A DNA stretch of 64,000 nucleotides from Streptomyces wedmorensis (GTDB lineage: Bacteria; Actinomycetota; Actinomycetes; Streptomycetales; Streptomycetaceae), in contig NZ_JNWK01000035.1 of NCBI RefSeq assembly GCF_000716445.1, positions 1-64,000 on the forward strand. Reading direction: 5' to 3'. Shown here one piece after another: positions 36,547-45,223 of this stretch. Below the pieces are notes generated by a model that did not search any database, was not told the origin of the DNA, and was given only the letters and a program-made list of their open reading frames with translations. How positions within the stretch are numbered: the first letter of the stretch is position 1; the number at the start of each line of letters is the position of its first letter. The translations under genes were made by a program, and so were the position numbers.

Positions 36547-36755
36547 GGTCCCAGCCCGAGCCCGAGCCCGAGCCCGAGACCGAGAACGTGACCGAGACCG
36601 AGACCGAGAACGTGACCGAGACCGAGCCCGAGCCCGAGACCGAGCCCGAGCCCGAGCCCGAGCCCGAGACCGAGAACGTGACCAGGACCGAGACCGAGAC
36701 CGCGAACGTGACCAGGACCGAGCCCGAGACCGTCCCCGAGACCGACACCGAAACG
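36547..36755 (+). repeat. hexanucleotide repeat (GAGCCC/GAGACC) between moeA and moaE
   Basis: About 200 bp of GAGCCC, GAGACC, GAGAAC and GTGACC hexamers. Read in the moaE frame it would encode an acidic PEPETENVTETE tract joined to MoaE. A better ribosome site and start lie after it (GTG 36795), so I treat it mainly as an intergenic array. Confidence 0.9.
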
Positions 36756-36794
36756 CGTGGCCGGTCATCCGTACGAGGGCCAGGAAGAGCGGCC

Positions 36795-37238
36795 GTGCCG
36801 GCACCGACGCCACCCGGCGACCCGATCCGGCTCCTCGCCGTCCGGGACACCCCGCTCTCGCTCGACGAGGTGTACGCGGCCGTGGGCGACGACGCCGCCG
36901 GCGGCACCGCCCTGTTCGTGGGGACGGTCCGCGACCACGACGGCGGCCGGCCGGTCGCCTCGCTGGAGTACAGCTGTCATCCCGACGCGGCGGCCGAACT
37001 GCGGCGGGTGGCGGAGAAGACCGCCGCCGACTTCCCCGTACGCGCCCTCGCGGCCGTCCATCGGACGGGCCGCCTGGCCGTGGGCGAGGTCGCCGTCGTC
37101 GCGGCCGTCTCCTGCGCGCACCGCGCGGAGGCCTTCGCCGCGTGCGAACGCCTCGTGGAGGACCTGAAGCACGAGGTGCCGATCTGGAAGCACCAGGTGT
37201 TCGCGGACGGTTCCGAGGAGTGGGTCGGCGCGTGCTGA
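36795..37238 (+). CDS. moaE: molybdopterin synthase large subunit MoaE
   Basis: 147 residues from GTG 36795, chosen because AGGAAG lies 7 bp upstream and the length fits MoaE. An in-frame GTG at 36516, overlapping the moeA stop, would add 93 acidic repeat residues. MoaE transfers sulfur from MoaD thiocarboxylate to cyclic pyranopterin. Motifs: GGTALFVGTVRDHDGGRPVASLEY, the HRTGRLAVGEVAVVAAVSCAHR block and the C-terminal EVPIWKHQVFADGSEEW with the active-site lysine. No moaD, moaC, mogA or mobA is in the window. Confidence 0.92.
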   Translation: MPAPTPPGDPIRLLAVRDTPLSLDEVYAAVGDDAAGGTALFVGTVRDHDGGRPVASLEYSCHPDAAAELRRVAEKTAADFPVRALAAVHRTGRLAVGEVAVVAAVSCAHRAEAFAACERLVEDLKHEVPIWKHQVFADGSEEWVGAC

Positions 37239-38962
37239 ACGCAGGACGGGGGCCGGCCGGCCGGTGGAGGGCGGCGGGGCGTGCTCTGTCGCCCCGGGGC
37301 GCCCTGGCGCTGCAGAGCGTGGACGGCGCCCTGTCGTTCGCCGTGCGTGCGGCGGCCGCGATGGCGGTGCCCGCCGTGCCGATGGCGCTCGCGGGGCGTG
37401 CCGACCAGGCCGTCTACGCCATGCTGGGCTCGTTCACCACCACGTTCGGCCGCAACCTGCCGTACCGGCGCCGGGCCCGCGTCCTCGCGGTCGTCGCGGT
37501 GGCGATGACGGCGTGCGTGGGCCTCGGTACGGCGCTCGCCGCGTGGGCGCGCCCCTGGGACGGGGGAGCGGGCGCGGCGGTGACGATGGCGGCCATGGCG
37601 GTGGTGGCGGGGGCCGCGAAGCTCGCCTGTGACGCGGCGCGCCTGCGGGGCCTCGGCGCCGTCCTGCTGCTGTTCTCCTTCGCGGTGGCGGCCAACGCCG
37701 TCTCCGCCCCCGCCGACGTCCTGCCGCGGACCGCCCTGGCAGCGGCCGGTGCCGCCGTCGCCTGGGTCCTGGCGATGGCCGGCCGGTTCGTGCACCCGGA
37801 CCGGCCGCAGCGGCTCGCGGTGGCCGCCGCGCTCCGGGAGCTGGCCGACCTGTGGGCGGCGGGCGGCGGCAGCGGGCTCGTACGGCACCGGGCGACCGCC
37901 GCCGTCCTCCAGGCGTACCGGACCCTCGGCCGGCTCCCTCCGGCCTCCGCCGAACGGGACGGCCGGGGCGGCACCCTCCTGCGGCTCACCGACCTCTGCT
38001 GGTCGCTCCTCATCGGATCGCCCAGCCGCCCGCCGGACGACCCCTCGGGCCTGGCGGGAAGCCTGCGCCGACAGGCCCGGCTGCTCGCGAGCCGCCGACG
38101 CCGGTTCCCGTACGCGCTGCCCGAGCTGACGGCGCCGCCCCCGACGGACCGGCCGGGCCGCCGGGGCCGCGGCCGGAAGCGGGCGGGGCCGGCCGGCCGG
38201 GAAGCCGCCGAACTGCGGGCCGCGGAGCTGGTGACGGGACCGCGCCACGGCCGCGCGGCGGTCCTGCTCGTGCCCGCCCTGCGGATGACGCTCGGCACCG
38301 GGATCGCGGGCGGCGCCGCCCTCCTCCTCGGGCTCGGCCACGGCTACTGGGCGGCGATCTCCGCCGCGGCGGTCCTGCACTCGGTCAACGTGCGCACGGC
38401 GACGCAGCGGGCCGTGCAGCGCACCCTCGGCACCGTCGCGGGCCTGCTGCTCGCCCTCGGCGTGCTCGCCGCGAACCCCGGACCCGTGCTCCTGGTCCTC
38501 GTGATCGTGCTGCTCGAATTCCTCCTCGAATACGTGGTGGCCCGCAACTACGGCCTCGGCGTCGTCTTCCTCACCCCGCTGGCCCTGCTGCTCTCCGATC
38601 TGGCCGCGCCCTCGCCCGCCGGGGCGCTCGTCGTGGACCGGGCGCTGGGCAGCGTCCTGGGGGTCGGCGTCGCGCTGGGCTGCGCGCTGCTCGTGGTGCA
38701 CGACCGCGCCGCCGTACGGGCGGAACGCGCGCTCGCCGCCTGCACGGCGGCCTCCGACGAGGCCGAGCGCGTGCTGGCGGAGCGTGCGGCGCGGTCGTTC
38801 CCGGCCGTCCAGACGCGGCTGGCGGCCGCCGTGGTGGAGCTGCGCGAGGCCGACGACGCCGCGGCGGGCGAGTTGTGGCAGGCGGAGATCGACCCCACCG
38901 AACTCGCCGCCGCGGAACGGCGCGCCTATCTCCTCCTGGAGCGCTTCCTCCGGTGGCGCTGA
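37232..38962 (+). CDS. FUSC-family inner membrane protein
   Basis: 576 residues; GTG overlapping the moaE stop by 7 bp. Two blocks of five to six membrane spans (about 35-190 and 350-500) flank a hydrophilic helical middle region, the layout of FUSC/aromatic-acid-exporter proteins. YAMLGSFTTTFGRNLPYRRRARVLAV and the second-half GYWAAISAAAVLHSVNVRTATQRAVQRTLGTVAGLLLAL are characteristic. The C-terminal helix bundle is cytoplasmic. It probably exports an organic or aromatic acid. Its link to molybdenum cofactor genes is positional only. Confidence 0.85.
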   Translation: MLNAGRGPAGRWRAAGRALSPRGALALQSVDGALSFAVRAAAAMAVPAVPMALAGRADQAVYAMLGSFTTTFGRNLPYRRRARVLAVVAVAMTACVGLGTALAAWARPWDGGAGAAVTMAAMAVVAGAAKLACDAARLRGLGAVLLLFSFAVAANAVSAPADVLPRTALAAAGAAVAWVLAMAGRFVHPDRPQRLAVAAALRELADLWAAGGGSGLVRHRATAAVLQAYRTLGRLPPASAERDGRGGTLLRLTDLCWSLLIGSPSRPPDDPSGLAGSLRRQARLLASRRRRFPYALPELTAPPPTDRPGRRGRGRKRAGPAGREAAELRAAELVTGPRHGRAAVLLVPALRMTLGTGIAGGAALLLGLGHGYWAAISAAAVLHSVNVRTATQRAVQRTLGTVAGLLLALGVLAANPGPVLLVLVIVLLEFLLEYVVARNYGLGVVFLTPLALLLSDLAAPSPAGALVVDRALGSVLGVGVALGCALLVVHDRAAVRAERALAACTAASDEAERVLAERAARSFPAVQTRLAAAVVELREADDAAAGELWQAEIDPTELAAAERRAYLLLERFLRWR

Positions 38963-38976
38963 CGCTGACCGCGACA

Positions 38977-39070
38977 GACCGTGGACGACCGATCGTGGAC
39001 GACCGACCGCGGACGACCGACCGCGGACGGCCGACCGCGCACGACCGACCGCGGGCGGCCGACCGCGACG
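38977..39070. repeat. 14-bp tandem repeat (GACCGCGGACGACC), about 6.7 copies
   Basis: It fills most of the 146-bp gap between the convergent FUSC and FdhF-like (copy 2) genes. It contains no stem-loop as clear as those at other convergent junctions. Confidence 0.93.
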
Positions 39071-39108
39071 CGTGGGCGACGACGGAAGCGGTCCGGCAGG
39101 GCCGTCGC

Positions 39109-41448
39109 TCAGCCGGAGGGGGCGATCGTGACGTTGACGTGCTTCATGATCGGCTGGTCGCTCTGGGTGCTGTAGTCGCCGAGCGCGCACAGCACGTTCA
39201 TCTCGGGCATGTAGCCGGCGGCGCAGCCGCGCGGGATGTCGTACGGGACGGCGAGGTAGCCGTGCAGGGAGCGTCGGCTGCCGTCCCTGGCGGTGCTCGT
39301 GATGTCGACGGGCCCGAGGTCGGCGATCCCGCGTTCCCGCATGTCGGCCCGGTTCATGAAGACGAGCGTGCGCAGGTTCTTGACGCCCCGGTAGCGGTCG
39401 TTGTCGGAGTAGATGGTGGTGTTCCACTGGTCGTGGGAGCGCATGGTGCCCAGGGCCAGGGTGCCCGGCGCCGGGACGACGTCGGGGAGCTCGGCGGCGG
39501 AGAACTCGGCGCGTCCGGACGGGGTGAGGAAGACGAGTTCCCGGGCCGGCTGCTTGATGCGGAAGCCGAGGGGCAGCCGTACGCGCCGGTTGAAGTCCTC
39601 GAAGCCGTCGAGCGCCTTGGCCATGGTGTCGCGGATGCGGTCGTAGTCCTCGATGTACCACTCCCACGGCGTGGCGCTGTCGGGCAGCGCGGCGCGCGCC
39701 ATGCCGGCGACGATGGCGGGCTCGGAGAGCAGATGCGGCGAGGCGGGGCGCTTCATGCCGATCGACAGGTGGACCATGCTCATCGAGTCCTCGACGGAGG
39801 TGCTCTGGATCCCCTTGCGCTGGTGGTCCTTCTCGGTGCGGCCGAGGCAGGGGAGGATGAGGGCTCCGGCGCCGTGGACGACGTGGCTGCGGTTCAGCTT
39901 GGTGCTGACCTGGACGGTGAGGTCGCAGGTGCGCAGCGCCGCGTACGTGACCGGGGTGTCGGGCGCGGCGAGGGCGAAGTTGCCGCCCATGCAGACGAAC
40001 ACCTTGATCTCGCCGCGGCCCATCGCCTCGATGGTGCGGACGGTGTCCATGCCGTGGGCGCGCGGCGGCTCGATCGCGCAGACCTCGGCGAGCCGGTCGA
40101 GGAACGCGTCGGAGGGCCGGTGGTCGATGCCGCAGGTGCGGTTGCCCTGGACGTTGCTGTGTCCGCGTACGGGGGAGGGGCCGGCCCCCTCCCGGCCGAG
40201 GTTGCCGCGGAGCAGCAGCAGGTTGACGATCTCGCGGACGGTGTCCACGCCGTGCTCGTGCTGGGTGACGCCCAGGCACCAGCTGACGATGGAGCGGTCG
40301 GCCTCGCCGTACACCCGCGCGGCCTTGAGGATGTCGGCGCGGGTCAGCCCGGACTGCCTCTCGAGCTCCTCCCACGGCGTGGCCTCGCACAGGGCGCGGT
40401 ACGCGTCGAACCCGTGGGTGTGCCGCTCGATGAACTCCTGGTCCAGGGCCTTGGGGTCGATCGCGGACTGTTCCAGGATCGCCTTGGCCATGCCGCGCAC
40501 CAGCGCCATGTCGCCGCCGATGCGTGGCTGGAGGTTCAGGGTGCTGGTCCTGGTCGACTTGAACAGCGCCATGTCGGTGAAGTCGTGCGGGACGATGGTG
40601 CGGGTGGCGGCCGCCTCGACCAGCGGGTTGACGTGCACGACGGCGGCGCCGCGGTGGTACGCCTCGGCGAGGGCGGTGAGCATGCGGGGCGCGTTGGAGG
40701 CGGCGTTGACGCCGAAGATGAACAGGGCGTCGGCCGTCTCCCAGTCCGCGAGGTCGACGGTTCCCTTGCCGGTGCCCAGGGACGCCTGGAGGGCGCGGCC
40801 GCTGGCCTCGTGGCACATGTTGGAGCAGTCGGGCAGGTTGTTCGTGCCCAGTTCGCGGGCCATCAGCTGGTAGAGGAACGTGGCCTCGTTGCCGAGCCGG
40901 CCGGAGGTGTAGTACGAGGCCTGGTTCGGGTCGTCGAGGCCGCGCAGGGCCCGGCCGACGACCTCGAAGGCGTCCTTCCAGCTGATCGGCACGTAGTGGT
41001 CGGATTCGGGGTCGTAGACCATCGGCTCGGTGAGCCGGCCCTGGTTCTCCAGGTCGTAGTCGCTCCATCCGGCCAGTTCGGTGACCGAGTGGGTGGCGAA
41101 GAACTCGCGCCCGACCCGCTTGCTCGTCATCTCCCAGGTGACGTGCTTGATCCCGTTCTCGCAGATGTCGAGGTGCAGGCCCTTGGTGTCGTCGGGCCAC
41201 GCGCAGCCGGGACAGTCGAACCCGGTGTTCTCGTGGTTCATGCGCATGATCGCCCGGGGGCCGTCCACCAGGGCCTTCTCGCGCACGAGGAAGTTCGTCA
41301 CGCTCTTGGCGGCGCCCCAGCCGGCGGCGGGGTGGTGGTACGGCTCGAAACGCGGTTCGCCCTCGGGGGTGGGGCCCACCCGGGCCTCGGTGGCCTCCGG
41401 AGGCTCCTGTCCGTCCTGGGCGGTGTTCCTGTCCTGGTCGGTGGTCAA
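39109..41448 (-). CDS. YdeP/FdhF-type molybdopterin oxidoreductase, copy 2
   Basis: 779 residues from a TTG start with GGGGTGA 7 to 8 bp upstream. It is paralogous to copy 1 over the full length: FDCPGCAWPDD, LPDCSNMCHEASG, GHSNVQGNRTCGI, SPHLLSEPAIV and LRSHDQWNTTIYSDNDRYRG. The two copies differ in the N-terminal 40 residues and in a more charged C-terminus here. No FdhD of its own is adjacent; it would depend on the fdhD beside copy 1. It is transcribed away from the DyP/encapsulin genes. Function as for copy 1 is uncertain at the level of substrate. Confidence 0.92.
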   Translation of the reverse strand: MTTDQDRNTAQDGQEPPEATEARVGPTPEGEPRFEPYHHPAAGWGAAKSVTNFLVREKALVDGPRAIMRMNHENTGFDCPGCAWPDDTKGLHLDICENGIKHVTWEMTSKRVGREFFATHSVTELAGWSDYDLENQGRLTEPMVYDPESDHYVPISWKDAFEVVGRALRGLDDPNQASYYTSGRLGNEATFLYQLMARELGTNNLPDCSNMCHEASGRALQASLGTGKGTVDLADWETADALFIFGVNAASNAPRMLTALAEAYHRGAAVVHVNPLVEAAATRTIVPHDFTDMALFKSTRTSTLNLQPRIGGDMALVRGMAKAILEQSAIDPKALDQEFIERHTHGFDAYRALCEATPWEELERQSGLTRADILKAARVYGEADRSIVSWCLGVTQHEHGVDTVREIVNLLLLRGNLGREGAGPSPVRGHSNVQGNRTCGIDHRPSDAFLDRLAEVCAIEPPRAHGMDTVRTIEAMGRGEIKVFVCMGGNFALAAPDTPVTYAALRTCDLTVQVSTKLNRSHVVHGAGALILPCLGRTEKDHQRKGIQSTSVEDSMSMVHLSIGMKRPASPHLLSEPAIVAGMARAALPDSATPWEWYIEDYDRIRDTMAKALDGFEDFNRRVRLPLGFRIKQPARELVFLTPSGRAEFSAAELPDVVPAPGTLALGTMRSHDQWNTTIYSDNDRYRGVKNLRTLVFMNRADMRERGIADLGPVDITSTARDGSRRSLHGYLAVPYDIPRGCAAGYMPEMNVLCALGDYSTQSDQPIMKHVNVTIAPSG

Positions 41449-41642
41449 CGCGCTTCACCCCTTCGCCGCGCGGACGCGCGGGCATGGTGGGCAGAGGGAC
41501 CCCTTCCGCGAGGCTATGCCCGCCGTTTCCCGCCTGCCACTCGACGGCGGGAGGCGCGCGCCGGGCTGCGTACCGGATCATGCGCACCTACGCTGACGCT
41601 GTCCCTTTCCTCTGCATTTCCGGTCCTTTCTCTGGGGGCAGC

Positions 41643-42641
41643 ATGGCCGTACCGCAGCCCATCGTGGCGTCGCCCCTGCGGGCCGCCGTCTTCCTGGTGG
41701 TCACCGTCAATCCCGGGGGCGAGACCGCGGTCAGGGAAGGGCTCCAGGATCTGGCGGGCCTGACCCGGTCCGTGGCCTTCCGCGCGCCCGACGACCGGCT
41801 CAGCTGCGTCGCCGGCATCGCCTCCGGGGCGTGGGACCGGCTCGTCGGCGGCCCGCGCCCCCGTGACCTGCACCCCTTCGTGCCGCTGCGCGGTCCGCGC
41901 CACCGGGCGCCCGCCACGCCCGGCGACCTCCTGTTCCATCTGCGCGCCCGCCGCATGGACCTCTGCTTCGAACTGGCCCGGCTGATCGTGGACGGGCTCG
42001 GCGCCGCGGTGACCGTCGTCGACGAGGTCCACGGCTTCGCCTACTTCGACCAGCGCGACCTGCTCGGGTTCGTCGACGGCAGCGAGAACCCGGCGGGCAC
42101 GACCGCCCTCGAGGCGGTCCACATCGGCGACGAGGACCCGGAGTTCCGCGGCGGCAGCTACGTCATCGTGCAGAAGTACGTGCACGACATGGCCGCCTGG
42201 GACGCGCTCACCGAGGAGGAGCAGGGGAGGGTCGTCGGACGGGCCAAGGCGTCCAACGTCGAACTCTCCGACGACGTCAAGCCCCCGAACTCGCACGTCG
42301 CCCTGAACACGATCGTCGACGAGGACGGCGTCCAGCAGCAGATCCTGCGCGACAACATGCCGTTCGGACGGGTCGGCAGCGGCGAGTTCGGCACCTACTT
42401 CATCGGGTACGCGCGGACGCCCGCCGTCACCGAGCGGATGCTGCGGAACATGTTCCTCGGCGATCCTCCGGGCAACACCGACCGCATCCTCGACTTCTCC
42501 ACGGCCGTGACCGGCGGCCTCTTCTTCGTGCCGAGTGCCGACCTCCTCGACGACCTTCCCGCCGCCGCGCCGCCGGCGGCCGTCGCCGTCCCCGGGGACT
42601 CCCTGGGCATCGGCGGCCTGAAAGGAGCTCCCGTCCCATGA
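41643..42641 (+). CDS. DyP-type haem peroxidase, encapsulin cargo
   Basis: 332 residues; GGGGG site before the ATG. The DyP signature GFVDGSENP (142-150) includes catalytic D145; a proximal-type His lies in PNSHVALNTI, and the distal region in MPFGRVGSGEFGTYFIGYA. The last about 15 residues, GDSLGIGGLKGAPVP, match the SLGIGSLKG cargo-loading peptide that targets DyP into family 1 encapsulin shells. Its ATGA overlap with the encapsulin gene fixes cargo and shell in one operon. Expected role: peroxide-dependent oxidation inside a protein nanocompartment. Confidence 0.95.
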   Translation: MAVPQPIVASPLRAAVFLVVTVNPGGETAVREGLQDLAGLTRSVAFRAPDDRLSCVAGIASGAWDRLVGGPRPRDLHPFVPLRGPRHRAPATPGDLLFHLRARRMDLCFELARLIVDGLGAAVTVVDEVHGFAYFDQRDLLGFVDGSENPAGTTALEAVHIGDEDPEFRGGSYVIVQKYVHDMAAWDALTEEEQGRVVGRAKASNVELSDDVKPPNSHVALNTIVDEDGVQQQILRDNMPFGRVGSGEFGTYFIGYARTPAVTERMLRNMFLGDPPGNTDRILDFSTAVTGGLFFVPSADLLDDLPAAAPPAAVAVPGDSLGIGGLKGAPVP

Positions 42642-43453
42642 CGACCCCCGACGTCACGAACAACCTGCACCGCGAACTCGCCCCGATCACCCCCGCGGCC
42701 TGGGCCGAGATCGAGGAGGAGGCCCGCCGCACCTTCCGCCGCCATGTCGCGGGCCGCCGCGTGGTCGACGTCCCCGACCCGGCAGGACCCGGGCTGGCCG
42801 CCGTCGGCACGGGGCACCTCACGCCCATGGACCCGCCCGCCCCCGGCGTCACCGCGCGGCTGCGCGAGGCGAAGCCCCTCGTCGAGCTCAGGGTCCCCTT
42901 CACCGTCGCACGGGCCGCGGTGGACGACGTCGAACGCGGCTCCAAGGACTCCGACTGGCAACCCGTCAAGGACGCGGCCAGGACCATGGCGTTCGTCGAG
43001 GACCGGGCCATCTTCGACGGGTACGGGGCCGCCGGCGTCGACGGACTGCGCGCCCGCAGCTCGAACCCGGTGGTCCGGCTGCCCGAGGAGCCGAGCGACT
43101 ATCCGGACGCGGTCAGCCGGGCCCTCACCTCGCTGCGCCTCGCCGGCGTAGACGGACCGTACGCCCTGCTCCTCGGCGCCGACCAGTACCGGGCCGTCAG
43201 CGAGACGTCCGACCACGGCTATCCGATCGCGGCGCACCTCGGCCGGATGCTGGACGGCTCCCCGATCTGGGCACCGGCCCTCAGCGGCGGCTTCGTCCTG
43301 TCCACCCGAGGCGGCGACTTCGAACTGCTCCTCGGCCAGGACGTGGCGATCGGCTACTCGGGCCACGACGAGAACGGCATCCACCTGTACTTCCACGAGA
43401 CGCTGACCTTCCTGACCTACACGGACGAAGCCGTGGTCGTCCTGGAGGCCTGA
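42638..43453 (+). CDS. family 1 encapsulin shell protein
   Basis: 271 residues, the usual size. HK97-fold capsid-like shell protein assembling into an icosahedral compartment around DyP. Family blocks: NLHRELAPITPAAWAEIEEEARRTF (cargo-peptide-binding N-terminal helix), GRRVVDVPDPAGPG, RAIFDGYGAAGVDGLRARSSNP and the C-terminal LYFHETLTFLTYTDEAVVVL. ATG overlaps the DyP stop (ATGA), giving translational coupling. Nothing unusual is seen in the sequence. Confidence 0.96.
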   Translation: MTTPDVTNNLHRELAPITPAAWAEIEEEARRTFRRHVAGRRVVDVPDPAGPGLAAVGTGHLTPMDPPAPGVTARLREAKPLVELRVPFTVARAAVDDVERGSKDSDWQPVKDAARTMAFVEDRAIFDGYGAAGVDGLRARSSNPVVRLPEEPSDYPDAVSRALTSLRLAGVDGPYALLLGADQYRAVSETSDHGYPIAAHLGRMLDGSPIWAPALSGGFVLSTRGGDFELLLGQDVAIGYSGHDENGIHLYFHETLTFLTYTDEAVVVLEA

Positions 43454-43456
43454 GCG

Positions 43457-44092
43457 GTGAACCGCCTCCTCGCCGGCGCGGTCTCCCGGCTCGCCGGATC
43501 GGCGCTCGTCGGAGCCGCGGCCGGCGCGGTCGTCGCCTGGCCGACCCACGCCGCGCTCGGCGTGCTCGCCGGCATCGCCGTGGCGGAGACCGTCTTCGTC
43601 GTCACGGGCTGGCTCGTCCTGTGGCCCATGGACGCCACCACCACCCACCACAACGTCCGGCGGGAGGAGTTCCGGCCCGTCGTCGAGGAACTCGCCGTCG
43701 TCGGGGCCGCGGTCTGCGGTCTCGTCGGCATCGTCGTGATGCTGCTCGTCGGCGACTCGGACCTCAGCCACGCCGCCGCGGCGACGGCCCTCTGCGGCTG
43801 CTTCATGGCCTGGGCGGCGCTCCACCTCACGTACGCCACCCGGTACGCGTACCTCTACTACGCCCTGAAACCCGGCGGCGGCATCGACTTCAACTCCCAG
43901 ATCCCGCCGCGGTACAGCGACTTCCTCTACTTCAGCTACAACCTCGGCATGACCTACCAGGTCTCCGACACGAACGTCTCCAGCACCCGGATCCGCGCGG
44001 TCGCCCTCCGGCACTGCCTGCTGTCCTACGTCTTCGGCGCGAGCATCCTGGCCACCACCATCAACCTGGTGACCGGCGCCGTCACGGGCTGA
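43457..44092 (+). CDS. DUF1345 membrane protein
   Basis: 211 residues, about five membrane spans. The blocks [28 protein letters not shown] and [39 protein letters not shown] identify the DUF1345 family, whose function is unknown. The GTG is 3 bp after the encapsulin stop and its GGAGG site lies within the last encapsulin codons, so it belongs to the nanocompartment operon. This makes a role tied to DyP/encapsulin, such as membrane localisation or substrate supply, worth considering. Confidence 0.88.
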   Translation: MNRLLAGAVSRLAGSALVGAAAGAVVAWPTHAALGVLAGIAVAETVFVVTGWLVLWPMDATTTHHNVRREEFRPVVEELAVVGAAVCGLVGIVVMLLVGDSDLSHAAAATALCGCFMAWAALHLTYATRYAYLYYALKPGGGIDFNSQIPPRYSDFLYFSYNLGMTYQVSDTNVSSTRIRAVALRHCLLSYVFGASILATTINLVTGAVTG

Positions 44093-44116
44093 CCGGCCCG
44101 GCGCGACGGCCCACCG

Positions 44117-44516
44117 TCAGGTGCGCCACCACGGTTCCCGCACATAGCGGCCCTCGTCGCTCGTACAGCCGAAGCCGTTCGAGATCTGCTCCGTGTCCAG
44201 GTTCCAGCCGACCACGCCGTCGCCCTCGCGCCCCAGCTCGATCAGGCGGTCCGTCGTGGTGTCCGTGCCGCTCGTGACCCGGCAGGTGACGATGGTCGTC
44301 CAGGACCGCCCGTCCAGGGCCGAGACGAAGGCGGGCAGAGGCCGTGAGGGCCGCCCGGCGGGCCGCGCCGGCGAGACCGCCGCGCAGCGGGATCGCGCCG
44401 CGCGCGGCGAACAGCGCGAAGACCAGCCGGGAGACGACGACGCCGAGGACGGAGCCGAGGAGCGGATCGGTGATCACCATGCCGAGCACCACGTCGGGCC
44501 AGTTGCCCGGTTCCAT
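44117..44516 (-). pseudogene. frameshifted small membrane-anchored protein
   Basis: Two reading frames together give one sensible protein. The first begins at ATG 44516 with MEPGNWPDVVLGMV, a hydrophobic TM-like stretch and GGLAGAARRAALTA. The second continues with LPAFVSALDGRSWTTIVTCR, then GTDTTTDRLIELGREGDGVV and GWNLDTEQISNGFGC to a stop at 44117. The switch is near 44340 and needs one base gained or lost. I do not recognise the family. The gene directly follows the GreA-like factor. A sequencing error would restore an intact gene of about 133 codons. Confidence 0.6.
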
Positions 44517-44575
44517 GCCGACGAGGACGTCACGGACCGCGTCGCCGCCGACGGTGTACGCGACCTTGGTGGCTG

Positions 44576-45037
44576 TCAGCCGAGGGAGAGCACGACCGCC
44601 GTGGTCCGCCCCGCGGGCGTCGCGTAGGTCACGGTGTCGCCGGTGCGGTGGCCGACGAGCGCGCGGCCGAGCGGGCTGTCCGCCGTCACGAGGCCCGGGT
44701 CGTCGGCGTCGGCGAGCTCGCCGATGTGGAAGGCGCTCTCGGTGCCGTCCGAGAAGCGCACCGTCACGGAACTGCCGACGCCGATGGCGTCGGTGGGGGG
44801 AGCCCCGGCCGCGGCCCCTTCCGTGAGCCGCCCGTCGATCTCGGCGATCCGGGCGTCGAGCCGGTCGAGTTCGTCGGCGCGCTGCAACTCGTCGGCCTGG
44901 TCCGCCCGGTCGCCGACCTCGTCGTCGGGGCCGCCGAGGGTGGCGGCCACGCTGTCGCGCTCGGTGCGCAGATCGGCGAGCTCCCGCCGGAGCGCCTCAC
45001 GAGCCGCGGCGCTGATGGGTTCGGGTCCACCGGTCAT
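44576..45037 (-). CDS. GreA/GreB-family transcription elongation factor-like protein
   Basis: 153 residues; GGGAGCA site before the ATG. An N-terminal coiled coil (ADLRTERDSVAATLGG ... ADELDRLDARIAEIDGRL) and a C-terminal FKBP-like domain (SVTVRFSDGTESAFHIGE, ADSPLGRALVGHRTGDTVTY) define GreA/GreB. It probably binds the RNA polymerase secondary channel. The coiled-coil tip here has DDEVGDRADQADE, keeping acidic residues. Shorter coiled-coil versions in actinobacteria can act in other ways (for example Rnk- or CarD-like modulation), so cleavage-factor activity is not assured. Confidence 0.85.
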   Translation of the reverse strand: MTGGPEPISAAAREALRRELADLRTERDSVAATLGGPDDEVGDRADQADELQRADELDRLDARIAEIDGRLTEGAAAGAPPTDAIGVGSSVTVRFSDGTESAFHIGELADADDPGLVTADSPLGRALVGHRTGDTVTYATPAGRTTAVVLSLG

Positions 45038-45223
45038 TGCTGCTCCCGTTCTGCTGCGGCACGAGGAAGTGCCGGTGAGGGTGTCGAAAGAGGGCATTGC
45101 GAGACATTTCGAGACTAGCAGCGGATCGCCTCACCGGGGCGGGGACGCGGGCAGGGTGATCCCCCGGCGTCCGCTGGCCGTCACCTGCACCGGTGCCCGC
45201 GCGCCGCCTTCCCCTACGGTCGG

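Noticed and set aside
36516..36794. An acidic PEPETENVTETE domain as a genuine N-terminal part of MoaE
   Set aside because: The tract is pure hexanucleotide repeat, and a start with a better ribosome site and standard MoaE length follows at 36795. It is kept as an alternative, not as the call.
36977..41587. A 1536-codon minus-strand open frame over moaE, FUSC and FdhF copy 2
   Set aside because: It is a shadow frame of clear genes in other frames or strands and has the repetitive Arg/Pro/Gly composition typical of such shadows.
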